In this document: positions 1 to 8,128 of the stretch, one piece after another | How the letters are laid out: each line of letters begins with the position of its first letter | How positions within the stretch are numbered: the stretch's first letter is position 1 | NCBI GenBank assembly: GCA_963674495.2 | Contig: CAXXLG010000002.1 | Location: forward strand, 124,001 to 188,000 | Direction: 5' to 3' | Origin: RGIG3178 sp963674495 | GTDB lineage: Bacteria; Bacillota; Clostridia; Christensenellales; QAND01 | Length of the DNA stretch: 64,000 nt | The notes under the pieces: model-generated | Database searches by the model: none | Seen by the model: only the letters and a program-made list of their open reading frames with translations | What the model was told of the DNA's origin: nothing | Position numbers and translations under genes: made by a program

Positions 1-1879
1 CGACAACGGATACAGCCAGTGAGATGGGCAGCTTGCCCGCGGTGGCCGTCGTGGTCAGTGTGACATCAAGATCCGAGCGCAGTGAAACGCTGCCGTTGGC
101 TGTGATGGAGGCGTTCTCGCCCACCGTTATGGAGGCGTCCGCCACCACCACAGCAACCGCTAGCGGTATAAACCATTTTGCTAAGGATGAATTGGATGCG
201 GCAACGCTGACTACGGATTTGGCAACGGCTTCCACCGTGCCGCCCGCCGTGATGCTGCCCAGTATTTCGATATTGGCCGAGCCGACCTTGACGCTAACAA
301 AGTTGAAGCCTTCGCCAATGGGCAGCAGCGCTTTTGTCTGCGAACTGCCCGCGTTCAGTATCACCGAGCCGGTAGCGATCACGTTTGCGTCCTCGGCAAT
401 CTTGATGGACGCGTTGGTCACGATGTCCATCAGGCTGGCCTGGTATTCATAATCCGAAGGCAGGCCAAGATCGCCCGCCGAAATGGTAAACGTAATATCG
501 TCGTCGTTCGCCGTCATGAAGATGTTCTGTCCAATTACGGTTCCCGTGATCTCGATGTTCTTCGCAACCAGGTTCAGGTTCATGTTCGCCGCGTCGAGGT
601 TGCCGATTTTCAGGCTGCTCCCACCGTCGATGGTCAGGCTGGACAAAAAGCCGCCGCCTGTGACGATAAGGTTTAAGATCTCACCGATGGCGAGCATGTA
701 ATTGGAGAACAGCTGGCTGGCAAGCAGCGTACCGCCCGCAATGTCCGCGGGATCGATGACAAACGTCGGCTTGTTCACGAGAAGGTCCGTATAGGTTTCA
801 AAATCGGTCGCGCCGATTTGAAGCGTTTCCTCGCAGGTGTCCTGCAAAAGGATATCCGCGCCGCCGGATAAAAGCGAAGCGGAACTCGATCCGCCGTCCT
901 TGAGCGTTCCGGTCAGGTGCAGGCGGTCCGTGCCGTCTCCGCCGTCGGCCGAAACGGTATCCGCCGCTTTCGACGCAGCGCTGTCGATGGTAACGGTATC
1001 GTCGCCGTTTCCGCCTTTGATATCAACAGAAGCACTGTCATTACGAACGGCGGTATCGGCTGCATTGAGCGAGATGGCATCGTCACCTTCCCCGCCTTCT
1101 ATTATAAGTTCATCCGTCTCGCCGTCCAGCGTCACGTCGATGTTGTCGTTCTCGTCTGTTCCGTATACGGTCAATGAACCGTCCGTGGCCGTGACCTTGC
1201 TGTCCAAAGATAAATACAGACCTGCCAGGACAACCTGGAGGCCGTTGATGTTGATATTGCCATTCACGTGCGCGCTTCCGCTGCCGCTTGCACTGATGGT
1301 GGTATGGTCAATGAGCTCGTCTTCAGCAGGTTGCTCATATGAATCGTCGGACAGGATGTATAATGTGAAGTCGTCGCCTACGCTGGCGGTGGACGCGTCG
1401 ATGTTGATATCGCCGTTGTACGTGCCCGCGAGCACTTTGATTGTCACCGAGTTGCTGTCCGCGCCCGCGTCGTTCATGGCCTGGTCGACCGCTTTCTGTA
1501 TCGCGTTGTCTACCAACACTGCGGGATCAGGATCGACGTCATTGTCAAAGGCAATTTCCTCATCCAAGACGTTCTCTTCGCCGCTGCCGTCGTCCTCCAC
1601 GTGCTCCACAATGACGGCGGAGCCTTCATTCGCTGTGACTTCGTCTGTCAGATTAACGTCATCGGCGCCGATATCAGCCGTCTCCGGCTCGGGTATGGCT
1701 TCCTCCGCAAACGCAACGCCGGGTGCGAAAAAGACAAAAACAAAGGCAAGCAGCACGCACAATACCGCTGCGAACAAACCCTGGCGTGTATGTCTTCTCC
1801 CAATCTCCAAGCTTCGGTTTTCCCTTCGTAAAACAACCGGCCCGTCCGTTGCATCCATATCGGCACACAGCCCACCCAT
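1..1879 (-). CDS. Large secreted repeat protein, N-terminal part (truncated by window edge)
   Basis: About 626 codons are visible and the frame is still open at the left edge. Translation of the minus strand starts at ATG 1879, with AAGGA 8 bases upstream and an in-frame TAA just before it; a second in-frame ATG lies at 1858. A basic segment is followed by a hydrophobic stretch ending in a signal-peptidase-like VAFAEE (about residues 35-62). After an acidic linker come GGxGDD-type turns (for example GGEGDDA and GGNGDDT), reminiscent of RTX calcium-binding repeats, then beta-helix-like repeats rich in 'I.A.GSV.L.A.S'. This suggests an exported beta-solenoid surface protein. The C-terminal anchor is out of view, so attachment and function are unknown. 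A short leader peptide and a box array lie upstream. Confidence 0.8.
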   Translation of the reverse strand, partial: MGGLCADMDATDGPVVLRRENRSLEIGRRHTRQGLFAAVLCVLLAFVFVFFAPGVAFAEEAIPEPETADIGADDVNLTDEVTANEGSAVIVEHVEDDGSGEENVLDEEIAFDNDVDPDPAVLVDNAIQKAVDQAMNDAGADSNSVTIKVLAGTYNGDINIDASTASVGDDFTLYILSDDSYEQPAEDELIDHTTISASGSGSAHVNGNININGLQVVLAGLYLSLDSKVTATDGSLTVYGTDENDNIDVTLDGETDELIIEGGEGDDAISLNAADTAVRNDSASVDIKGGNGDDTVTIDSAASKAADTVSADGGDGTDRLHLTGTLKDGGSSSASLLSGGADILLQDTCEETLQIGATDFETYTDLLVNKPTFVIDPADIAGGTLLASQLFSNYMLAIGEILNLIVTGGGFLSSLTIDGGSSLKIGNLDAANMNLNLVAKNIEITGTVIGQNIFMTANDDDITFTISAGDLGLPSDYEYQASLMDIVTNASIKIAEDANVIATGSVILNAGSSQTKALLPIGEGFNFVSVKVGSANIEILGSITAGGTVEAVAKSVVSVAASNSSLAKWFIPLAVAVVVADASITVGENASITANGSVSLRSDLDVTLTTTATAGKLPISLAVSVV

Positions 1880-1890
1880 CCGTTACATCC

Positions 1891-1914
1891 TTAGGTGAAC
1901 CTATGATCTGCCAT
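1891..1914 (-). CDS. Possible 7-codon leader peptide (MADHRFT)
   Basis: The minus strand reads AAGGAG, five bases, then ATG and seven codons before TAA. The TAA overlaps the AAGG of the next ribosome binding site, which serves the large secreted protein at 1879. The spacing is ideal for translational coupling. It could also be chance, since so short a frame carries no statistical weight. Confidence 0.3.
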   Translation of the reverse strand: MADHRFT

Positions 1915-1985
1915 CCAATCTCCTTCGATTTTCGTTGATCCCCTGAGGAACACACGCATCTTATGCGTCGACAGCCAACTGATTG

Positions 1986-2013
1986 ACTATACTGTATCGT
2001 AATTATGTTACAA
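1986..2013 (-). promoter_or_regulatory. Promoter of the large secreted protein
   Basis: On the minus strand TTGTAA (2013-2008), 16 bases, TATAGT (1991-1986). The -35 hexamer overlaps the proximal TGTAAC box of the array at 2007-2068. Confidence 0.5.
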
Positions 2014-2068
2014 TGCTGTTACACCATAAATCCGCCGTTACAGGATGACAATTTCGTTACAATGTAAC
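2007..2068 (-). promoter_or_regulatory. Array of TGTAAC boxes, one pair spaced like a WalR box
   Basis: Minus-strand TGTAAC occurs at 2061-2056, 2042-2037, 2023-2018 and 2012-2007. The last two form TGTAAC-N5-TGTAAC, which matches the WalR/YycF consensus TGTWAH-N5-TGTWAH, and the others lie 19 bases apart. A further GTTAC-AAT-GTAAC near-palindrome lies at 2056-2068. The array sits directly on and upstream of the -35 element, so an OmpR-family regulator is likely. Confidence 0.55.
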
Positions 2069-2093
2069 TTTAGAATTATGGTATCGTACAAAC

Positions 2094-2127
2094 ATAAAAA
2101 AAACAACCACAAATTAGGAATTTGTGG
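2094..2127 (-). terminator. Intrinsic terminator of the TPR gene
   Basis: Minus strand: CCACAAATT, loop CCT, AATTTGTGG, then TTG and a run of eight T. It lies about 95 bases after the stop at 2223. Confidence 0.85.
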
Positions 2128-2222
2128 AAAATATCCTGTATTTGGTGATTTTCGGCGATTGTTAGCCGTTTGTAAACTATCTTCAATGAATGCTTGTCAT
2201 TTCTCGATATTGCTTGTAATGA

Positions 2223-3275
2223 CTATTCCAACAATGTCAATATATCCTCGGCTGATTGTTGCCAATCTCCTTCCATGCCGGCCGCCGCCGTCATATCTGT
2301 TTTGGCGGATTCGATATCGTCCAACTGCCAATAGCAGATACCGCGGTTGTACAAACAGGCCTGCATTTGGTTGTCCGCTTCCATGGACACGGTGAAATCC
2401 GAAACGGCATCGTTGAAACGGCCCAACGCCATGAAGCATACACCGCGGTGGTAGTGCGATTGTGCAGCGGATGTATCCATTTGAATGGCGGTTGTAAAAT
2501 CAGATTCGGCCTCTATAAACAACTGCAACGACAGATTGCAGACGCCGCGCATGTAATAGGCGTTGGCATTGTTTTCGTCTTTCTCAATACATCGGTCATA
2601 GAGTGGTTTCGCAAGATCGTATTTGCCCTGCACAACATAGCCTTCGCCAAGTGCCTCGCACATGTCCATGTCGTTTGGCACCAACGCTACGTAATTGGCT
2701 AGGCTGTCCACCATGCTGTCCACGTCCTGGCGTTGCGCATACACCTGCGCCGTGATCAGATACGCCTGTGGATCGCCCGGCTGCAACACGCTCGCTTGAG
2801 AAAGACAGGTCAATGCCAGATCGGATTGGTCGAGCAGCACATGCAGGCAACCCTTTTTCAGCCACAGATCTGCAAGCAGCACATCGGACTCCCCGGCATA
2901 CATCTGCATACATTTTTCGATATGCAGCAGCGCCTTTTCGTACTCCTCACGGGCGATGTAGGTACTGGCCAGCGCATAGTGATCGGGTAGCGTCTTGGGC
3001 GCGGACACTAGGTTGTACAGCACCTGTCCCACACGTGATGCCACATCCGCTTCGACGTATTCCGTGCTGTCCATCAGGTAAGAGACCGCCGCCGCCGCGT
3101 CGCTGCGTTCGTAGTTTTCCTTCTGTATGGCCACGCGGCTTAGATACAAAAGTACGGTGGTTAAAACAAGAAGCACCGCCATCAAAATAGCCGCAATGCG
3201 GAAAGATATCCTTTTCGTAATTCTTTTCTTGGCGGCTGTCTGCTGCATCCGGTCCTCCTCTGTGCGCGCATCCAT
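2223..3275 (-). CDS. Membrane-anchored tetratricopeptide-repeat protein
   Basis: A 350-residue protein. A short basic N terminus is followed by one transmembrane helix (about residues 26-46), then a row of TPR-like helix pairs (about 90-345) with the usual A/G/Y/P pattern, for example 'LYDRCIEKDENNANAYYMRG'. TPR arrays are protein-interaction scaffolds, and here they probably face outward or lie at the membrane. AAAGGG lies upstream of ATG 3275; an alternative ATG at 3248 has a GGAGG site. It is a single-gene unit between two minus-strand terminators. The partner is not evident from context. Confidence 0.85.
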   Translation of the reverse strand: MDARTEEDRMQQTAAKKRITKRISFRIAAILMAVLLVLTTVLLYLSRVAIQKENYERSDAAAAVSYLMDSTEYVEADVASRVGQVLYNLVSAPKTLPDHYALASTYIAREEYEKALLHIEKCMQMYAGESDVLLADLWLKKGCLHVLLDQSDLALTCLSQASVLQPGDPQAYLITAQVYAQRQDVDSMVDSLANYVALVPNDMDMCEALGEGYVVQGKYDLAKPLYDRCIEKDENNANAYYMRGVCNLSLQLFIEAESDFTTAIQMDTSAAQSHYHRGVCFMALGRFNDAVSDFTVSMEADNQMQACLYNRGICYWQLDDIESAKTDMTAAAGMEGDWQQSAEDILTLLE

Positions 3276-3337
3276 GCGGCACCCTTTGTATGAAACCAGT
3301 TATTTCATCGCTATATTTGATGATAACGAAACACGCT

Positions 3338-3382
3338 AAAAAACGCAAGGCGGCATCACCGCGCATCGCCGTATTGCGTTTT
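3338..3382 (-). terminator. Intrinsic terminator of the SDR-UPF0145 operon
   Basis: A long hairpin (arms about 3340-3352 and 3367-3382, mostly paired) followed on the minus strand by TTTTTT. It ends the transcript that covers 4819-3441. Confidence 0.75.
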
Positions 3383-3440
3383 GTATGCATCGGAACATTT
3401 GAATGGTTTGATACGGGGACAGCACCATAATCATAAGTGC

Positions 3441-3761
3441 CTACCGCACCACCACCGCCGTACCCGACGCGGTCACCATCAACATGCTGCCGCCACTGCC
3501 CAACACTTCATAGTCGATGTCCACACCCACGATGGCGTTGGCGCCCATTTCCTGCGCACGACTGATCATCTCGTCTATGGCGGCCTGCCTGGCCTGTAAA
3601 AGCTCCCCTTCGTAGGAGGCGGAGCGGCCGCCGAAAATGTTGCGCACCCCCGCCGCAAAATCCTTGATAAAGTCCACGCCAGAGATCACCTCGCCGAAAA
3701 CGATTCCGTAATACTGCGTTATGGATTTGCCCTCTATGGTGGGCGTTGTCGTGACAATCAT
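3441..3761 (-). CDS. UPF0145 / YbjQ-family protein
   Basis: A 106-residue YbjQ-like (UPF0145, 'heavy-metal-binding' Pfam name) protein. Typical features are an ITQYYG-like start, the central GEL..AR..A...M...A..MGANAIVG block, and a C terminus ending in ASGTAVV. The start is ATG 3761, set by AAGGAG nine bases upstream. Family members are small pentamer-forming proteins of unsettled role. It lies 56 bases after the SDR gene, probably co-transcribed with it and indirectly controlled by the divergent TetR regulator. A second family member occurs at 29080. Confidence 0.9.
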   Translation of the reverse strand: MIVTTTPTIEGKSITQYYGIVFGEVISGVDFIKDFAAGVRNIFGGRSASYEGELLQARQAAIDEMISRAQEMGANAIVGVDIDYEVLGSGGSMLMVTASGTAVVVR

Positions 3762-3817
3762 ACGATCCTCTCCTTGTGCCTGTATTGACAGGTGGCCCAA
3801 TACAACAAACCGGTTGT

Positions 3818-4819
3818 TTACAGCCTGCCCTGCTGCTTGAGCCATTCCATGGTATCCGCCAATGTCCCCTCTATGGGCCGGGGCGAGAAACCCAACATAC
3901 ACCGCGCCTTTTTGTTTGAAAACCGCACGTTGCTAAAAAGTGTAACCATCGAATAAGCGGTGAACAGCGGCTTTTGTTTGCGCAGCCTATAATACCACTC
4001 CGCCATCGGCGCAACTAACCGGATGAACCAGCACGGCAATACGATGCGCACGCGCCGTCCGTTTGTTACCTTATATAGTGTGTCTAGCATCTCCCTGATC
4101 GTGATATAGCGGTTGGACAGAATGTAGCAAGATCCGCTTGTTCCGTGCTCAATGCACGCCATGATCCCGTCTGCCACATCGCGCACATCCACAAAATCAT
4201 ACCCGCCGCTCACGTAAGCCCACAGCCTTCCCGAAGCATAGTCGATCATCATCTGCGTCATGTGCGCATTCCCGTAGTCATACGGCCCGATGATGCCGGA
4301 CGGATGCACGACACATGCAAACAGGCCGCTTTGCTGGGCTTTTAGAACCAGCGCCGTCGCTTCCGCCTTGGTCTTGGCATAGTAACCTTCAACCTGTGCC
4401 GGATCAAATTCTGTCACCTCACGAATAATCCCACCGCCCTTGGGCTCGGGTATTGCGTGCACGGAACTTATATAGATCAGCTTTTCAACACCGTTTTCTT
4501 GGCACATCTCAACGACATTTTTTGTGCCGCGTACGTTCACATCGTATACCCTATCGTTACGTTTGGCTGCAATGTGAACAATCCCTGCCGCATGGATAAC
4601 GATAAGTTTTTCACTTTCGGGGTTTGCAAAAAAGGGGCGTAAGCTGTGCACATCGCGCACATCGCCAAACACGATCTGTGCCCGTTCATCCACGGTCATA
4701 ATCAGCGGATCGTTGGGCAAAACGAGTGCGCGTACGCGCTTGTTCTTTTCAAGTAGCGTACGTACCACGGTATGGCCGACATGACCGGATGCCCCGGTGA
4801 CAAGGTATAGTTCAGCCAC
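3818..4819 (-). CDS. NAD-dependent epimerase/dehydratase (extended SDR)
   Basis: A 333-residue extended short-chain dehydrogenase/reductase. The Rossmann motif G9-x-x-G12-x-x-G15 is at the N terminus, the catalytic Y147-x-x-x-K151 is present, and an SS motif lies at 118-119. The sequence resembles the dihydroflavonol-reductase / sugar-nucleotide epimerase group, but the substrate cannot be read from it. The promoter is divergent from the TetR gene at 5079 and overlaps the same operator, so the product probably handles the compound (or pathway) sensed by that regulator. Confidence 0.9.
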   Translation of the reverse strand: MAELYLVTGASGHVGHTVVRTLLEKNKRVRALVLPNDPLIMTVDERAQIVFGDVRDVHSLRPFFANPESEKLIVIHAAGIVHIAAKRNDRVYDVNVRGTKNVVEMCQENGVEKLIYISSVHAIPEPKGGGIIREVTEFDPAQVEGYYAKTKAEATALVLKAQQSGLFACVVHPSGIIGPYDYGNAHMTQMMIDYASGRLWAYVSGGYDFVDVRDVADGIMACIEHGTSGSCYILSNRYITIREMLDTLYKVTNGRRVRIVLPCWFIRLVAPMAEWYYRLRKQKPLFTAYSMVTLFSNVRFSNKKARCMLGFSPRPIEGTLADTMEWLKQQGRL

Positions 4820-4994
4820 GTTGTGCCTCCTTTACCAAATCGGCAGCGTACGTTTGCCCCGTCCTTCATGCAAATTCGATCCGTGGATTGTTTGTCGAAG
4901 ATCGCCTCCAACCTTATAATATCACCTCCACAATCACATGACAAAGCATGGATGCCAAACGGCGTGTATAAGTCGTTGAATCGATTGGTGAGCA

Positions 4995-5023
4995 TTGACA
5001 TAATAGAACCATTGTACTAATAT
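4995..5023 (+). promoter_or_regulatory. Promoter of the TetR gene
   Basis: TTGACA (4995-5000), 17 bases, TAATAT (5018-5023): near-consensus. Its -10 is inside the operator at 5012-5039, which predicts autorepression. Confidence 0.85.
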
Positions 5024-5039
5024 CATACCATTAGTACAA
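5011..5039 (-). promoter_or_regulatory. Divergent promoter of the SDR-UPF0145 operon
   Basis: Minus strand: TTGTAC (5039-5034), 17 bases, TACAAT (5016-5011). Both hexamers coincide with the two arms of the inverted repeat. Confidence 0.7.
5012..5039. promoter_or_regulatory. Operator: perfect 10-bp inverted repeat
   Basis: TTGTACTAAT, eight bases, ATTAGTACAA. It overlaps the -10 of the TetR promoter and both hexamers of the divergent SDR promoter, as expected for a TetR-family operator. Confidence 0.85.
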
Positions 5040-5078
5040 ATTTGTTTATATCCGTAGCAAATTAAGGAGCATGCCTAT

Positions 5079-6005
5079 ATGGAACAACGAACGCAAAAAA
5101 AGCATCAGCGTATCCTCGATGCCTCCATTTCGTTGTTTGTAAAATACGGCGCTGCCAAAACAACGGTAGATGACATAGCCAAAAATGCAAGCGTGTCAAA
5201 AATGACCCTTTATAAATATTTTGGAAGCAAAAGCGCCTTGCTTGTATGCGTGTGCAAGCACATCGTATCCCTGCATACTAAACGCCTTGCGCGCCTGATA
5301 GCGTCCGACATACCGATGATGGAAAAAATGACGGTGTGTTTTGACATCCTGACCGACTTTGTATGCGCCGGACGCCGGACGCTATGCGCTGAACTCGCCG
5401 AAGTGGAAATTGAAGCGGCAGAGGACTATGCGCAGTGCTTACAGATGGAACAGGATATTGTGTTGACGTTGATTCGCCAAGGCAAAGAGGAGAACCTGAT
5501 CAGCGCGGCATTTTCCGACGACGTGATATATCACTATATTGATATGGGCCTTTGCTACTTCGAGCATAATGCAGCGTACCGGGAACGAATAACGCATGAT
5601 TTTCACTTTACCAACGCGTTCATGTCGTTCCTGTGGCGCAATGTGTTCATCGATCCATCCATACTAGAGATAAAAGGCGAAATCGTTTTCAATCAATGCA
5701 ATGAAACCCCAACCCTTCATGCTTGCATAGCTTTGGCAAAGTCGGGTACAAGCGACGCGATCGACGCCATCATGAACGGTTTGAATGCCGACGCAACCCT
5801 TGCCGCCACCAAGATCATCGATTATTCGCTGAGCTTTGTCCAAACACAGCAGGGCCTTGCGCGGTTGGGCTTTTATCTGTTTAATGGCTCCCAGATGCAA
5901 CGAAACTATTGCGCTCTTTTTTTCAACAGGAGAGGCGATTGCCCCCTTGTACAGTCGGCCTTTGAAAAGGGCCTTATCGACCAAATACAGGCGTTCGCTC
6001 GATAA
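5079..6005 (+). CDS. TetR/AcrR-family transcriptional regulator
   Basis: A 308-residue regulator. The TetR DNA-binding domain occupies residues 8-55 (TTVDDIAKNASVSKMTLYKY recognition region). The start is ATG 5079 with AAGGAG nine bases upstream. The protein is about 100 residues longer than a standard TetR regulator. The extra C-terminal part (about 205-308) is helical with alternating leucines and may be a separate ligand or dimer domain. Its own promoter overlaps the inverted repeat at 5012-5039, so it should repress itself and the divergent SDR-UPF0145 operon. The inducer is unknown. Confidence 0.9.
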   Translation: MEQRTQKKHQRILDASISLFVKYGAAKTTVDDIAKNASVSKMTLYKYFGSKSALLVCVCKHIVSLHTKRLARLIASDIPMMEKMTVCFDILTDFVCAGRRTLCAELAEVEIEAAEDYAQCLQMEQDIVLTLIRQGKEENLISAAFSDDVIYHYIDMGLCYFEHNAAYRERITHDFHFTNAFMSFLWRNVFIDPSILEIKGEIVFNQCNETPTLHACIALAKSGTSDAIDAIMNGLNADATLAATKIIDYSLSFVQTQQGLARLGFYLFNGSQMQRNYCALFFNRRGDCPLVQSAFEKGLIDQIQAFAR

Positions 6006-6065
6006 AGGCAGTCTCATACATGCACCGGTATATACTCAATAATAACGCAACAATGCATTGAATAG

Positions 6066-6094
6066 AAAAAAAGCGGCCGCTTTAACGGCCGCTT
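6066..6094 (-). terminator. Intrinsic terminator of the first DUF2974 gene
   Basis: AAGCGGCCG / CGGCCGCTT arms (6071-6079, 6086-6094). On the minus strand the stem is followed by seven T. It may also slow read-through from the convergent TetR gene. Confidence 0.85.
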
Positions 6095-6116
6095 CACATC
6101 CTATATATAATGAGTG

Positions 6117-7235
6117 TTAGAAACGCCGCGCACAAAAACTCCTGTATGGCAGCTGCGGTATGTTCTTGATGGACACGATTATCAGCGTAGTGATGGCCTT
6201 TCGGATAAACCGGCGCGTTTGCTGGTCCATGCCCTTGATGGCACCCAGCGCAGCGAACGCCTTGGCCCGCCAACCCTCGGTAAAATCCGCAAACGATGTA
6301 ACGTCGGTGGCCGAAATGATGTCGAACAGCACCTCGATGAACATCGTGCGCGTTTCATTATCGTACCGGCTCAGCCAATTGTTCAGCGTTACGTTTGCAT
6401 ACCGGGCGCTGAGCTTGAGCTTTTGCGCATAACAAAAATCGCTGCCCTCTGTCGCCCATGAAAACGGATCGTGCTGCATAAACCAAAACCCTTCGCTCTC
6501 CACCACGGCATATTCGCCATACTGCTGCAACAACATACCCACCAGCGAGGATTGCGGCATCGTTTGATTGATCCTGTCCTTGATCATAAGATATCGTTCG
6601 CTCTTATAGACCTCGTCATGAAAGCCCGGCCCGTCATGGCTGTATATATCCAGTATCCTGCCCTGCACGTTGGCATTGCACCACATCGCGGCATAGATGG
6701 CAACGTTCCCACCTTTTGAGTGCCCGCCCAAACGCAGATCTGCGTCAAGGCGCAACGCCACGTCGTTCAGATAGGCAAGGCCTTCGATCTGTGACGGAAT
6801 GGGGTCTGTGCACGCAAGATTAAAATCCTCTTTCAGTCCGACCACGGAATAATCTGTGCCGCGGTACGCGATGTACGCGGAACCGTCTCCCAAAAGAAAC
6901 GTCACCACGGAAAACTGCTTGCCCGCCGTTTCGTCCATCTGGTCAACATAAAAGAACAGCTTAACGTCACGGAACCGGATGCTGTTGGCCAGCGCATGCA
7001 ACATTCTGCGCCGCGTTTCAATGTCCTTGACCGATGTGCTTAGTATCTGATCTTCCAAACCCGATTCAACTATGTCCGCAATGCTGACGCCAGCAGCCTC
7101 CTGCGCGGGTCCTGGAACAACGCCTTTAAAATCACGGTACGACAGCTCAGACAATATCAGGCTGTCCACCTCACAAAACGCACGTTCCAAAAACGTATCC
7201 TGTTGCGTCTCCACATAGTCGATGATGTTTTTCAT
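6117..7235 (-). CDS. DUF2974 (Mbeg1-like) alpha/beta-hydrolase
   Basis: A 372-residue protein of the DUF2974 / Mbeg1-like lipase-fold family. The nucleophile elbow G-H-S173-K-G-G is clear. D201 (in SHDGPGF) and H255 (in MQHDP) are spaced to complete a Ser-Asp-His triad. The YRGTD motif near 124-128 resembles the lipase class 3 oxyanion region. No signal peptide is seen, so it is probably cytosolic. A close paralogue at 15581-16774 shares the whole architecture. The substrate is unknown. It is transcribed alone and ends at the hairpin at 6066. Confidence 0.85.
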   Translation of the reverse strand: MKNIIDYVETQQDTFLERAFCEVDSLILSELSYRDFKGVVPGPAQEAAGVSIADIVESGLEDQILSTSVKDIETRRRMLHALANSIRFRDVKLFFYVDQMDETAGKQFSVVTFLLGDGSAYIAYRGTDYSVVGLKEDFNLACTDPIPSQIEGLAYLNDVALRLDADLRLGGHSKGGNVAIYAAMWCNANVQGRILDIYSHDGPGFHDEVYKSERYLMIKDRINQTMPQSSLVGMLLQQYGEYAVVESEGFWFMQHDPFSWATEGSDFCYAQKLKLSARYANVTLNNWLSRYDNETRTMFIEVLFDIISATDVTSFADFTEGWRAKAFAALGAIKGMDQQTRRFIRKAITTLIIVSIKNIPQLPYRSFCARRF

Positions 7236-7463
7236 TCATACTCCTTCGCGATGCCATGGGCTTGCTTCTCCTCACCCAAGGCATCACTTTATATAATAGA
7301 GCACTCGTACCGAATTGTCCACCATACGGTTTCCCCTTTCACTTTTGGAACGATGCCCGGCACACGATTACATCGCACGCAAACCAATGGAATGATGGAA
7401 TACGGGAAGACGCATCGGATGAAATCCTGTACAATATCCATACAGTACAAAGAGGGTGAATCC

Positions 7464-8123
7464 ATGCAACAGGTCTTTGCGCCGGGGTGCGCGCTGATGC
7501 TCTATAAGCCGGAACTTGCCAAATGGGCGCAGGTGTTATTACAAAGCTATGCCGACGACATCTGTGCACACGACACCTGCTGCCGGTTCGAGCCTATCTT
7601 AAAGCGCAACACGCGCGTTATCAACGTATGCCCGGGGTGCGACCGGCGATACCGCTGCTTGTACGACGGTATATCCACCATATCGCTTTGGGAGGTGTTG
7701 GCAAAGCGCGCCGATTTTCCCTTTCCGGACTATGGCGGCATCACGATGACGGTACACGATGCCTGCCCTACCCGCACACAGCAGAGGGTGCACAGCGCCG
7801 TACGCACGCTGCTCGAAAGGATGAACATCGGTATTGTGGAGCCACGAAAAACCAAAACAAAGGCGGTGTGCTGCGGGGACAGCTTCTTTGGAAAACTGCC
7901 CACGGAACAAATCGAAACAAAAATGCGCGAGCGTGCTATGGACATGCCCTGTGAAAACGTGGTGGTGTATTGCGTTTCCTGCATCAAATCGCTCTACAAC
8001 GGCGACAAAACGCCGCGCTATCTGTTGGATCTTCTCTTTGGCGAAACCACGCAGCCCAAGGTGCATCAGCCCGATGCGTGGCACGCCCAACTTGACGCGT
8101 ACATACAGGAACATCAGGGATAA
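7464..8123 (+). CDS. Cysteine-rich CCG-domain protein (heterodisulfide reductase B-like)
   Basis: A 219-residue protein that starts at ATG 7464 after a GAGGGTG site. It has two cysteine sets of the CCG type: C9, C39-C40, C56-x-x-C59 in the first half and C101, C136-C137-G, C170-x-x-C173 in the second. This CX(n)CCX(n)CxxC pattern binds an unusual [4Fe-4S] cluster in HdrB and related subunits. The partner electron-transfer subunits (HdrA, HdrC, flavoprotein) are not next to it. Only five bases separate it from adaA, so the three genes 7464-9162 look like one operon. Its exact redox role is open. Confidence 0.85.
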   Translation: MQQVFAPGCALMLYKPELAKWAQVLLQSYADDICAHDTCCRFEPILKRNTRVINVCPGCDRRYRCLYDGISTISLWEVLAKRADFPFPDYGGITMTVHDACPTRTQQRVHSAVRTLLERMNIGIVEPRKTKTKAVCCGDSFFGKLPTEQIETKMRERAMDMPCENVVVYCVSCIKSLYNGDKTPRYLLDLLFGETTQPKVHQPDAWHAQLDAYIQEHQG

Positions 8124-8128
8124 GCGCC

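Noticed and set aside
837..1898. 353-codon plus-strand frame
   Set aside because: It is the antisense of the large secreted protein, has no ribosome binding site and no domain; the minus-strand frame gives signal peptide and repeats.
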